A DNA stretch of 64,000 nucleotides from Streptomyces sp. DHE7-1. GTDB taxonomy: Bacteria > Actinomycetota > Actinomycetes > Streptomycetales > Streptomycetaceae. The notes under the pieces were generated by a model. It worked only from the letters and a program-made list of their open reading frames with translations, made no database searches and was not told the origin of the DNA. Position 1 is the stretch's first letter; the number at the start of each line of letters is the position of its first letter. The position numbers were made by a program, and so were the translations under genes. The stretch lies in contig JACJDG010000003.1 in NCBI GenBank assembly GCA_016432725.1, forward strand, positions 2,294,001 through 2,358,000, in the 5' to 3' direction. Of this stretch, positions 56,490 through 64,000 are shown one piece after another.

Positions 56490-57637
56490 CAGCTCGACTG
56501 AAAGGAGTGACCCCGTCGGCGCCATTCCTCCGCGAGCAGTTCGTATGAACGGACCCGGTCCGTGTGGTCGTGGGTGATCGTCGTGATGAGCAACTCGTCC
56601 GCGCCCGTGGCCTCCCGGAGTTGTTCCAACTGGTCGGCCACCCGGCCCGGTGAGCCGACGAACTGGGTGTCGAGGCGGTCCTGGACGAGAGCTCGGTCCT
56701 CGTCGGTCCATGGGTGGGCACGCGCTTCCTCCGGCGTCGGGTACTCGATGGCGCCCTCGGCGGTGCGGATGCTGCGGACCCACGGGCCGTAGCCGGTGGC
56801 GAGTGCGCGGGCGGTGGCGTCGTCCTCGGCGACGACGACATCCGCCGAGACGCTGACGTACGGCTTGTCGAGGAACTCGGAAGGCTGGAAGAAGGACCGG
56901 TAACCCTCCACCGCCTCCAGGACGGTGGCCGGGCTGACGTGGTAGTTCGCCGCGAACCGCAGACCGCCCCGGCCCGCGACAGCGGCGCTCTGACCACCGC
57001 TGCTGCCCAGGATCCACACCTCCACGTCGGCGCCCTCCCCCGGCACGACGTGCGCCTCGGCGCCCTCCGGGGAGCGGTAGGTGCCGGCGAGCAGGGCGAG
57101 GATGTCGTCGACCTGCTCGGCGTAGTCCTGTGACTCGGCGCCCGGCAGGAGAAGCAGCGTGCGCTGCAGCGCGATGCGGGGTGACCCGAGCAGATGCTCG
57201 AAGGAGAAGCGGGGTGGGATCAACAGGCCGTTCGGGGTGCGGCCGTCGACGACCGGGGTCGCCGTCGGCAACGGTGCGGCCGGCTGACCCGGCGGGCGGC
57301 CGCCCGAGCGGCCCAGGCCCAGATCGAAGCGGCCCGGGTGCAGCGCGTCGAGCAGGCCGAACTCCTCCACCGTGGACAGCGCCGTGCGGTGCCCTAGCTG
57401 CACGGCCCCGGACCCGAGCCGGATGGTGGAGGTGGCCGATGCGGTCAGGGCCAGGACGACTGCGGGGGACGTGCCGGCCACGCCCGGATTGAGGTGGTGC
57501 TCGGCGAACCAGTAGCGGGCATATCCGAAGCGCTCGGCCTGCTGTGCGAGATCGATGGAGTTGCGCAGGGCATCGGCTGCCGTCGAGCCGGAGGGGATCG
57601 GGACCAGGTCGAGGACGCCGAGGGCAATATCAGACAT
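56489..57637 (-). CDS. Luciferase-like (LLM class) flavin-dependent oxidoreductase
   Basis: 382 residues, ATG 57637. Bacterial-luciferase TIM barrel: ALGVLDLVPIPSGSTAADAL, RYWFAEHHLNPGVAGTSPAV (the AEHH motif), STIRLGSGAVQLGHRTALST, and FVGSPGRVADQLEQL near the end. Group usually annotated as LLM oxidoreductase of unknown substrate. Eight-base overlap with the next gene upstream on this strand. Confidence 0.88.
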   Translation of the reverse strand: MSDIALGVLDLVPIPSGSTAADALRNSIDLAQQAERFGYARYWFAEHHLNPGVAGTSPAVVLALTASATSTIRLGSGAVQLGHRTALSTVEEFGLLDALHPGRFDLGLGRSGGRPPGQPAAPLPTATPVVDGRTPNGLLIPPRFSFEHLLGSPRIALQRTLLLLPGAESQDYAEQVDDILALLAGTYRSPEGAEAHVVPGEGADVEVWILGSSGGQSAAVAGRGGLRFAANYHVSPATVLEAVEGYRSFFQPSEFLDKPYVSVSADVVVAEDDATARALATGYGPWVRSIRTAEGAIEYPTPEEARAHPWTDEDRALVQDRLDTQFVGSPGRVADQLEQLREATGADELLITTITHDHTDRVRSYELLAEEWRRRGHSFQSS

Positions 57638-58721
57638 GGACGGACTCCTGGGTGAGCGGTGGGGTCGGAAGCACGGGTCCCCACACGAACGGCGGGTCCG
57701 GGATCTCTTGGCGCAGCACTGGGGCGGCCTTGGACTGGAACAGCTCGAGGGAGGCACGGTGCTGGGACTCCGTCAGCCCGCTCGCGTCGGCGTGCAGGTG
57801 GAGCACGGTGTGCCCGAACTGTTCGTGGTAGCGGTGCACCTTGTCGATGACCTGTTGCGGGCTGCCGATCAGAGCGGAGCTGCGCTCGGCGAAGTCCTCC
57901 AGGGTCTCGAAGACGACCGGCAGGCCGGCCTTCTTGAAGAACGCCAGGTTGGACTCGAAGACCGGCCGGTACGCGGCCAGCGCCTCCTGCGAGGTGGGGG
58001 CGACGCAGAGGCCCGCCGTGCCCGCACCGACGGTGATCTGCGCCGGGTCGTGGCCGTAGTGTTCCCACCGCTCGCGGTAGTGGCGGATCAACTCGGCATA
58101 CGGCTCGATGGGGTTGGTGACGTTCGCCGCGAACAGCGGGTCGCCGTGGCGGGCAGCCAGGTCGACCGACTCCCTGCTGGTCGCGCTGCCGTGCCAGACC
58201 CGGACCGGCCGCTGATACGGGCGCGGCCACACCTCCGCGTCCGTCAGCGGGGGACGGAAACGGGTGACCGCGGTGACCTTGTCCTGACGCCAGATCTGCC
58301 GGAACACCGCGTAGCTCTCGGCGTTGCGGTCCCACTGGTCCTCGGGCGTGACGTGGAACAGGTCGCGCTGGGCGGCACCGTTGCCCTTGCCGATGATCAG
58401 GTCGAGACGGCCGTTGGACAGGTGGTCGAGGGTGGCGTAGTCCTCGTATGCCCGGACCGGGTCGAGGAGGCTGAGCGTGGTCACGGCGGTGAACAGCCGG
58501 ATCCGCTTGGTCAGCGCGGCGACGTGGCTCAGTACGACCGGCGGCGAGGAGGAGATGAACGGCCGCTCGTGCCGCTCCCCCACGCCGAAGCCGTCGAAGC
58601 CCAACTCCTCGGCGAGCAGGGCGTTGTCGAGGACCTCGCGGAAGCGGTCATGCGTCGGCTTCCGCACGCCGGTGACAGGGTCCGGGCGGTGCACGATCAG
58701 GGTGATCGCGAGGAACTTCAC
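57630..58721 (-). CDS. Luciferase-like flavin-dependent monooxygenase
   Basis: 363 residues, GTG 58721 overlapping the preceding stop (GTGA). Start FLAITLIVHRPDPVTGVRKP, then GFGVGERHERPFISSSPPVV and LDLIIGKGNGAAQRDLFHVT; C-terminus ALIGSPQQVIDKVHRYHEQF. Barrel enzyme of the LLM superfamily; in this setting probably a sulfur-compound monooxygenase using FMNH2 from SsuE or F420H2. Confidence 0.88.
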   Translation of the reverse strand: MKFLAITLIVHRPDPVTGVRKPTHDRFREVLDNALLAEELGFDGFGVGERHERPFISSSPPVVLSHVAALTKRIRLFTAVTTLSLLDPVRAYEDYATLDHLSNGRLDLIIGKGNGAAQRDLFHVTPEDQWDRNAESYAVFRQIWRQDKVTAVTRFRPPLTDAEVWPRPYQRPVRVWHGSATSRESVDLAARHGDPLFAANVTNPIEPYAELIRHYRERWEHYGHDPAQITVGAGTAGLCVAPTSQEALAAYRPVFESNLAFFKKAGLPVVFETLEDFAERSSALIGSPQQVIDKVHRYHEQFGHTVLHLHADASGLTESQHRASLELFQSKAAPVLRQEIPDPPFVWGPVLPTPPLTQESVHV

Positions 58722-60091
58722 GAGGCCACCCGCTCGTGGGACACCTCGTCGGGATGGGCGAGGCCGAGGTGGTGGCGGAGGGTCGGGCCCTGGTAGTCGG
58801 TGCGGAAGACGCCCTGTTCCTGGAGGAGCGGGACGACCTTGTCGGCGAAGTCGTCGAGGCCGGTGGGGGTGATGTGCGGGACGAGGATGAAGCCGTCGCT
58901 TGCGTCGGCCTGGACGAGGTCGTTGATGATCTTCGCGACGGTGTTCGGGGAGCCGATGAAGTTCTGGCGGTTGCCGGTGTTGATGACCAGGTCGCGGATG
59001 GACCAGTTGTTGGCGGCGGCGAGTTCGCGCCATTCGCGGGCGGTGGTCAGCGGGTCGCGGTACATGCGGACCTGGGCCCGGCCCTTGGCGATGTGGTCGT
59101 CGCTCACATCCGGGTCGACGTCCGGGAGCGGGCCTTCGGGGTCGTAGGAGGACAGGTCCCGGTTCCAGACGAACTCCAGGTGCTTGAGGGCGGTGGCGCC
59201 GCTGACCTGCCGGCGGCGCACCTCCTTCGCCAAGTCCTCCGCCTCGGCGTCGGTATCGGCGAGGACGAAGGTGGCAGCGGGCAGGATCAGCAACTGGTCC
59301 TGGCGACGGCCGTACTTGGCGAGCCGGTTCTTGACGTCCGTGTAGAAGGCCTGGCCGCCCTCGAGGGTGGCGTGGCGGCTGAAGATGGCGTCGGCGGACG
59401 CGGCGGCGAACTCGCGGCCCTCCTCGGAGTCGCCGGCCTGGAAGATGACGGGGCGGCCCTGCGGGGAGCGCGGGATGTTGAACTGGCCGTGGATGTCGAA
59501 GTGTTGCCCGCTGTGGACGAAGGAGCCGGCCTTCGCGTCGCGCAGGAAGACGCCCGCGGCCTGGTCGGCGATGATCTCATCGCCGTGCCAGGAGTCGAAG
59601 AGCTCGTTCGCCGTGGCCAGGAACTCCTTGGCGCGGGAGTACCGCTCCGACTGGGGCAGGAAGCCGCCACGGCGGAAGTTCTCGCCGGTGAAGGCGTCCC
59701 AGGAGGTGACGACGTTCCAGGCCGAGCGGCCGCCGGAGAGGTGGTCGAGGCTGGCGAACTGGCGGGCCACCTCGTACGGCTCGTTGAAGGTGGAGTTGAT
59801 GGTGCCGGTCAGGCCGAGGTGCTCGGTGACGGCGGCGAGCGCGGCGAGGATCGTGAAGGTGTCGGGGCGGCCGACGACGTCCAAGTCGTATATCTCACCT
59901 CCCTGTTCGCGCAGCCTGAGTCCCTCGGCGAGGAAGAGGAAGTCGAACTTGGCGCGTTCGGCGGTCTGCGCGAAGTGCGTGAAGGAGCTGAACTCGATGT
60001 GGCTGCCGGCCCGCGGGTCGCTCCACACGGTGGTGTTGTTGACGCCCGGGAAATGCGCGGCCAGATGGATCTGCTTCAGCGGCTTGCTCAT
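58718..60091 (-). CDS. NtaA/SnaA/DszA-type FMNH2-dependent monooxygenase
   Basis: 457 residues, ATG 60091. Family marks: KQIHLAAHFPGVNNTTVWSD, FDFLFLAEGLRLREQGGEIY, FNEPYEVARQFASLDHLSGG, RSAWNVVTSWDAFTGENFRR, and RPVIFQAGDSEEGREFAAAS. Relatives oxidise sulfones (DszA), nitrilotriacetate or pristinamycin precursors; with SsuD and SfnB-like neighbours, a sulfone or organosulfur substrate is most likely. Confidence 0.9.
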   Translation of the reverse strand: MSKPLKQIHLAAHFPGVNNTTVWSDPRAGSHIEFSSFTHFAQTAERAKFDFLFLAEGLRLREQGGEIYDLDVVGRPDTFTILAALAAVTEHLGLTGTINSTFNEPYEVARQFASLDHLSGGRSAWNVVTSWDAFTGENFRRGGFLPQSERYSRAKEFLATANELFDSWHGDEIIADQAAGVFLRDAKAGSFVHSGQHFDIHGQFNIPRSPQGRPVIFQAGDSEEGREFAAASADAIFSRHATLEGGQAFYTDVKNRLAKYGRRQDQLLILPAATFVLADTDAEAEDLAKEVRRRQVSGATALKHLEFVWNRDLSSYDPEGPLPDVDPDVSDDHIAKGRAQVRMYRDPLTTAREWRELAAANNWSIRDLVINTGNRQNFIGSPNTVAKIINDLVQADASDGFILVPHITPTGLDDFADKVVPLLQEQGVFRTDYQGPTLRHHLGLAHPDEVSHERVAS

Positions 60092-60112
60092 GGTGGGTGC
60101 GGTCCTTCCGGC

Positions 60113-61327
60113 TCAGGCGGTCGCTGCGGCGTAGCGGTTTGCGGGGCGGGGCAGGCCCAGCAGGCCGCGCAGAGTGCCGGCTTCGTAGGCGGTGCGGAAG
60201 GCGCCACGACGCTGGAGTTCGGGGACCAGTCCGCGTGAGACGGCCGGGAGATCGTGCCCGGCCACGGCGGGCCGCAGCCGGAAGCCGCTCAGCCCCTCCG
60301 CCGCCCACTCCTGCAGCAGATCGGCGAGTTGTGCGGGCGTACCGGCGAAGATGCGGGCATCGCTCGGGTACGGCTCCTCCGCGAGGGAGTCGAGGCGTGC
60401 GCGCCGGTCCTCGGCAGCGACCTGATCGTCGTCCAGGAAGACCAGCAAGTCGCCGAAGATGTGGAGGGGTTCGTCACCACGTCCGGCCGTCTCCTGCTCG
60501 GCACGGATTTCGGCGACGATCGCACGGGCTTGATCGGCATCGTGCGGGGTGACGTAGCCGACGTCGGCCTGGCGGGCGACCAGCCGGTACGGGACGGTCT
60601 GGTGGGCGAGGGCGGTGACGAGGGGCTGGCCCTGCGGTGGGCGCGGGGTGATGGAAGGGCCCTTGACGCTGAAGTGCCTGCCCTCGAAGTCGATGTAGTG
60701 CAGCTTGTCGCGGTCGACGAAGCGGCCGGTGGCGACGTCGCGGACCTCGGCGTCGTCCTCCCAGCTGTCCCAGAGCCGGCGCACCACCTCGACGTGGTCG
60801 GCGGCCTCGTCGAACAGATCGGTGAGCCGCTCCTGTCCAGCCGGCGTCCGCAGTTCCTCCAGGTTGATCGGCGGGAAGGCGCGGCGGCCGAAGTGGGTGG
60901 CCTCGTGCGGGCGGGCGGAGATCTGCACGCGCAGGCCGGCGCGGCCCGCACTGACGTAGTCGAGGGTGGCGATCGCCTTGGAGATGTGGAAAGGCTCCGT
61001 GTGGGTGGCGATCACCGTCGGCACCAGGCCGATGTGCCGGGTGAGCGGGGCGACGCGGGAGGCGACCAGGACGGCGTCGAGGCGGCCGCGGACCTGGTCG
61101 GTGCGACCGTCCGGCTCGCCGTAGTGAGAGGACTGCAGGCCGAGACCGTCCTCCAGGGTGACGAAGTCGAGCAGACCGCGCTCGGCCTCGGCGACCAGAT
61201 CGGCCCAGTATCCGGCGGTGAACAGGTCCCGGGGGCGGGCGGTTTGCTCGCGCCAGGAGGCGGGGTGCCAGCCGGTGCCGTCCAGGGCGACGGCAAGGTG
61301 CAGATGAGAAGCGGAAGTTGAGGACAC
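60113..61327 (-). CDS. Luciferase-like flavin-dependent monooxygenase, first gene after the leader peptide
   Basis: 404 residues. GTG 61327 with AAAGG seven bases ahead (an in-frame ATG at 61372 is upstream of that site and rejected). Start HLHLAVALDGTGWHPASWRE, then LLDFVTLEDGLGLQ, RVAPLTRHIGLVPTVIATHT and ARIFAGTPAQLADLLQEWAA. Related to the NtaA/DszA branch. Opens the leftward monooxygenase operon and is preceded by a Cys leader 76 bases upstream. Confidence 0.88.
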   Translation of the reverse strand: MSSTSASHLHLAVALDGTGWHPASWREQTARPRDLFTAGYWADLVAEAERGLLDFVTLEDGLGLQSSHYGEPDGRTDQVRGRLDAVLVASRVAPLTRHIGLVPTVIATHTEPFHISKAIATLDYVSAGRAGLRVQISARPHEATHFGRRAFPPINLEELRTPAGQERLTDLFDEAADHVEVVRRLWDSWEDDAEVRDVATGRFVDRDKLHYIDFEGRHFSVKGPSITPRPPQGQPLVTALAHQTVPYRLVARQADVGYVTPHDADQARAIVAEIRAEQETAGRGDEPLHIFGDLLVFLDDDQVAAEDRRARLDSLAEEPYPSDARIFAGTPAQLADLLQEWAAEGLSGFRLRPAVAGHDLPAVSRGLVPELQRRGAFRTAYEAGTLRGLLGLPRPANRYAAATA

Positions 61328-61402
61328 AAGGGTGCCTTTCCTGAAGGTCCGTAGGAGATCACGCCGGCCCACGCCAGGAGGCGTACGGCGGCTGGAAACG
61401 GG

Positions 61403-61489
61403 TCAGGAACAACAGAGGGCGCCGGCCACGCGCTGGAGGTCGATGTGGGGCCGGCCGTGGAGGCGGACGGCACGCGGTACACGTGTCAC
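61403..61489 (-). CDS. Cysteine-codon leader peptide upstream of the monooxygenase operon
   Basis: 28-codon ORF from GTG 61489, with GGTGGG ahead. It contains RLHGRPHIDLQRVAGALCCS and stops right after two Cys codons and a Ser. The RPHID core and downstream Cys align with the other three leaders. Two tandem Cys codons next to the stop make it the clearest sensor of the set. Confidence 0.8.
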   Translation of the reverse strand: MTRVPRAVRLHGRPHIDLQRVAGALCCS

Positions 61490-61535
61490 GCGGCCCACCC
61501 CCGAGTCGTCGCCTTCGACAGGGACAACGGCACGG

Positions 61536-62261
61536 CTATGCCGTTTCTTCCAGTACGGCGGCTTCGGTCCGCCGCACAAGTGAGAAGGCCGTACGGCGGC
61601 GCAGGGTGAAGCCGATCGACTCGTACAACCGGATCGCGTTCGCGTTGTCGGCCCTGGCGTGCAGGAAGGGCCGCTCGCCGCGCTCCTTGATGCCGGCCGC
61701 GACGGCGCGGACCAGGCGGGTGGCCAGACCCCGGCCGCGATACGCCGGGTCGGTGCATACGGCGCTGATCTCGGTCCAGCCGGGTGGATGGAGGCGTTCA
61801 CCGGCCAGGGCGATCAGGCGGCCGCGGTGGCGGACGCCCAGGTAGGTGCCCATCTCGACGGTGCGGGGCAGATAGGGGCCGGGTTCGGTGCGGGCGACCA
61901 GGTCGAGGATCTCGATCACGTCGTCGGGGCCGAGCCGTACGGCCTCGGGGTCGGCCTCCGCGCGCAGGCCGGTGTCCACGAGTTGGACACCGTGTCCGGT
62001 GCCGACGACCTCCCAGCCCTCGGGCGCCTCGGTGACCCCCCGCACCGAGGCGGTGCCACCGGGGCCGACGAGCGCGGCGAGGTCGCCCCAGGCGCGCGGG
62101 TCGTCCTCGTCGGAGACGGCGTAGAAGGGAGCGACGTCCTGGTGGTAGCGGGCGGCCTGGCCGATACGTTCGGCGAAGTGGGCGTGGGGTCCGGTGAGCG
62201 CGGCCCAGGCGGGGTTGTCCAGAATGTGCGGGGAGCTGGCGTCGAGGGTGGTGACGGACAT
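61536..62261 (-). CDS. GNAT family N-acetyltransferase
   Basis: 241 residues, ATG 62261. C-terminal FR47/GNAT part: YLGVRHRGRLIALAGERLHP, then ICTDPAYRGRGLATRLVRAV-type acetyl-CoA loop (VCTDPAYRGRGLATRLVRAV) and HARADNANAIRLYESIGFTL. The N-terminal 110 residues are a degenerate second half-domain. In this locus it might acetylate a cysteine or S-conjugate amine, as seen for S-alkyl-cysteine pathways; that is inference from neighbours. Confidence 0.87.
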   Translation of the reverse strand: MSVTTLDASSPHILDNPAWAALTGPHAHFAERIGQAARYHQDVAPFYAVSDEDDPRAWGDLAALVGPGGTASVRGVTEAPEGWEVVGTGHGVQLVDTGLRAEADPEAVRLGPDDVIEILDLVARTEPGPYLPRTVEMGTYLGVRHRGRLIALAGERLHPPGWTEISAVCTDPAYRGRGLATRLVRAVAAGIKERGERPFLHARADNANAIRLYESIGFTLRRRTAFSLVRRTEAAVLEETA

Positions 62262-62348
62262 GGCGTGGCGGTCTCCGGGGTGCGGCTGGGGGTGTCCGGC
62301 GTGCCGGGACTCCGCTGCGGGGCGGCATAAAGTCCCGGCACGCGGTGG

Positions 62349-63374
62349 TCAGGAGTTGTCGAGCGGCAGTCCGGGCGGGTTGACCTCGGACGTGGCGACG
62401 GCCTCGTCGGAGAGGTTGTAGGCCTTGAGCCACTCGGTGTACTGACCGTTCTTGATCAGGTAGTTGATCGCGTCGGCCAGTGGCTTGGCGAGTCCGCCGT
62501 CCTTCTTCGCGGTGGCCGCGATCAGGCCCTGCAGGCTCGCGCCCGCGCCGGAGTAGGTGCCCGCGGTGCGGGTGGCGTTGGGCGTGCCTGCGGTCTGCCT
62601 GTTGTGGTAGGCGAAGCCGGGGTTCGGGCCGAAGGAGGCGTCGATCTTGCCGCTGTTCAGGGCGAGGTAGGTGCTGGGGCTGTCCTGGAAGTACTTGACG
62701 GTGAACTTCTTGCCCTCCTTGGCCAGCTTGTCCTTCCACTCCAGGAGGATCCTCTCCTGGTTGGTGCCGGAGGCGACGGCGATCGTCTTGCCGGCGAGGT
62801 TCTCGTAGTTGCCGTCGAAGTTCCAGGTGCTCTTCTTCGGCACGATGAAGGCGAGGTTGTCCTGCCGGTAGGAGGCGAACTCGTACTTCTTCTTGCGTTC
62901 TTCGGTGTCGGTGACGTTGGAGAAGGCCACGTCGACCTTGCCGCTGTCGATGCCGACGAAGAGGTTCTCCCAGGTGGAGTTCTTGGCCTCGGCCTTGAGT
63001 CCGAGGACCGTGGCGACCAGGCGGCCGAGGTCGGGCTCGGAGCCGGTGAGGGTCTTCTGGTCGTCGCCGACATACGCCAGCGGCGGGAACCCGGCGGGCA
63101 GGGCACCGATGCCGATCTCCAGCTTGCCGCTCTTCTTGACGGCGGCGGGCAGTTCGGCGCTGATGGACTTGACCTCGGAGACCTTGATGGTGGTCTGCTT
63201 GGCGGCGCCGTTGGAGACACGTCCGATGACGACCTCGCCCGACTTGGCGGTGTCGGTGGTGGTGGCCGCGTCGCTGTTGCCACCGCAGGCGGCGAGCCCG
63301 GTGGCCAGGGAGGCGACGGCGGTGGCCGCGGTCATACCTCTGATCAGGCTGCGTCGGGTGAACTGGGTGGGCAT
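62349..63374 (-). CDS. Amino-acid-type ABC transporter substrate-binding lipoprotein
   Basis: 341 residues, ATG 63374. Twin-Arg-like start TRRSLIRGMTAATAVASLAT then LAAC lipobox. Solute-binding family 3 features: LEIGIGALPAGFPPLAYVGD, GSEPDLGRLVATVLGLKAEA, WENLFVGIDSGKVDVAFSNV, and GKTIAVASGTNQERILLEWK. Likely imports a polar amino acid such as cystine, methionine or an S-substituted cysteine, given the context. Confidence 0.88.
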   Translation of the reverse strand: MPTQFTRRSLIRGMTAATAVASLATGLAACGGNSDAATTTDTAKSGEVVIGRVSNGAAKQTTIKVSEVKSISAELPAAVKKSGKLEIGIGALPAGFPPLAYVGDDQKTLTGSEPDLGRLVATVLGLKAEAKNSTWENLFVGIDSGKVDVAFSNVTDTEERKKKYEFASYRQDNLAFIVPKKSTWNFDGNYENLAGKTIAVASGTNQERILLEWKDKLAKEGKKFTVKYFQDSPSTYLALNSGKIDASFGPNPGFAYHNRQTAGTPNATRTAGTYSGAGASLQGLIAATAKKDGGLAKPLADAINYLIKNGQYTEWLKAYNLSDEAVATSEVNPPGLPLDNS

Positions 63375-63437
63375 GGCCGTTCCTTGTCGCTGAAGGTGAT
63401 GAGGGTTGAGTGGGGGAGGTCTTGGGGGTGCGGCGGG

Positions 63438-64000
63438 TCAGAGGACCCTGCTGAGGAAGTCCCTGGTCCGCTCGTGCCGCGGTTTGTCGAGGACCTCGGC
63501 GGGCGGCCCCTGCTCGATGATCTTGCCGCCGTCCATGAAGACGACCCGGTCGGCGATCTCGCGGGCGAAGCCGATCTCATGGGTGACGATGACGAGCGTG
63601 GTGCCGCTGCTCGCCAGGTCCTTGATGACCGCGAGGACTTCACCGACCAGTTCGGGGTCGAGGGCTGAGGTGGGCTCGTCGAAGAGGATGACGCCGGGGC
63701 GCAGGGCGAGGGCGCGGGCTATGGCGACGCGCTGTTGCTGGCCGCCGGACAGTTGCCGTGGGTAGGCGCCGATGCGTTCGCCGAGGCCGACGCGTCCGAG
63801 GAGTTCCTTGGCCAGTTGTTGCGCCTCGGGCTTGCCGAGCTTTCCGGTGGCGACGGGGGCAGCGGCCACGTTGTCCAGGACGGTCAGGTGCGGGAAGAGG
63901 TTGAAGTTCTGGAAGACGAACCCGATCCGCCCGCGCTGGGTGAGGATGGTCCGCTCGCTCAGCTCCTTCAGGCGGTCGCCGTGCCGCTGCACGCCGATCA
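63438..64000 (-). CDS. Amino-acid-type ABC transporter ATPase, 5' end outside the window
   Basis: At least 187 residues; the start and Walker A lie beyond the right edge. Q-loop [20 protein letters not shown], signature [17 protein letters not shown], Walker [15 protein letters not shown], switch [20 protein letters not shown]: the polar-amino-acid (HisP/GlnQ) class. It lies just before the binding-protein gene (63 bases) on the same strand; the permease must be upstream, out of view. Confidence 0.92.
   Translation of the reverse strand, partial: IGVQRHGDRLKELSERTILTQRGRIGFVFQNFNLFPHLTVLDNVAAAPVATGKLGKPEAQQLAKELLGRVGLGERIGAYPRQLSGGQQQRVAIARALALRPGVILFDEPTSALDPELVGEVLAVIKDLASSGTTLVIVTHEIGFAREIADRVVFMDGGKIIEQGPPAEVLDKPRHERTRDFLSRVL

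Noticed and set aside
1..64000. CRISPR arrays, tRNAs, IS elements or prophage
   Set aside because: No evenly spaced direct repeats, no cloverleaf with a TTCGAATC-type T arm, no transposase or integrase motifs were seen.

Overview
The window is from a streptomycete (or close relative). Third codon positions are almost all G/C, GTG and occasional CTG starts are common, stop/start overlaps of the ATGA/GTGA type are frequent, and several families are typical of Streptomyces: SARP/AfsR-like regulator, F420 reductase, DUF-type small proteins, sulfur leader peptides. I see no tRNA, rRNA, IS element, prophage or CRISPR array. About twenty genes are broken at one point each, and in nearly every case the break is explained by ONE missing base in a G/C run. 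I read most of these as consensus or sequencing errors in intact genes and give each gene its full extent. A second, different kind of damage (larger internal deletions and fragments) clusters in the sulfonate locus at 45.5-56.5 kb.

Layout. 1-3.7 kb: the 3' part of a very long Ala/Lys/Asp-rich coiled-coil protein with a C-terminal toxin-like domain, overlapped by a probable immunity gene. 3.8-9.9 kb: an AraJ-type efflux pump, an endonuclease/exonuclease/phosphatase protein, a TetR regulator plus 14-TM drug pump with a clear operator, and panB. 10-15.8 kb: a DrrAB-like ABC exporter facing a large AfsR-type regulator. 15.9-22.5 kb: site-2-protease-like protein, F420 reductase, MFS pump, methionine aminopeptidase, heme oxygenase and a PhzF protein. 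22.6-26 kb: a complete efeO-efeB-efeU iron uptake operon behind two iron-box-like sites. 26-38.7 kb: assorted chromosomal genes (lipoprotein, prim-pol, TetR, Rsm22-like methyltransferase, serine hydrolase/Bcr pump, Gfo/Idh, SDR, D-Ala-D-Ala carboxypeptidase, DoxX, MazG-like, PASTA-like membrane protein).

39.3-64 kb is a sulfur island: metY-metX, a glutathionyl-hydroquinone-reductase-like protein, a sulfonate ABC system with a deletion through ssuB-ssuC, a GntR-controlled operon (AprB-like ferredoxin, ABC transporter, AprA-like flavoprotein joined to HEAT repeats), and a long leftward run of flavin-dependent sulfur monooxygenases (SsuD, DszA/NtaA-like and other luciferase-like proteins, SfnB/DszC-like acyl-CoA dehydrogenase remnants), an NAD(P)H:FMN reductase, a GNAT protein and an amino-acid-type ABC transporter that runs off the window.

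How it fits together: organosulfur compounds would be imported by the three ABC systems, desulfonated by FMNH2-dependent monooxygenases fed by the FMN reductase, and the sulfide captured by MetY on O-acetylhomoserine made by MetX. Four transcription units here begin with a tiny ORF encoding a peptide with an (R)xH(I/V)D core followed by cysteine codons, and a fifth decayed copy is orphaned. These look like cysteine-sensing leader peptides that tie the island into one attenuation-type regulon. The AprAB-like operon with its NosL-tailed binding protein and HEAT-fused flavoprotein is the best candidate for an undescribed system.
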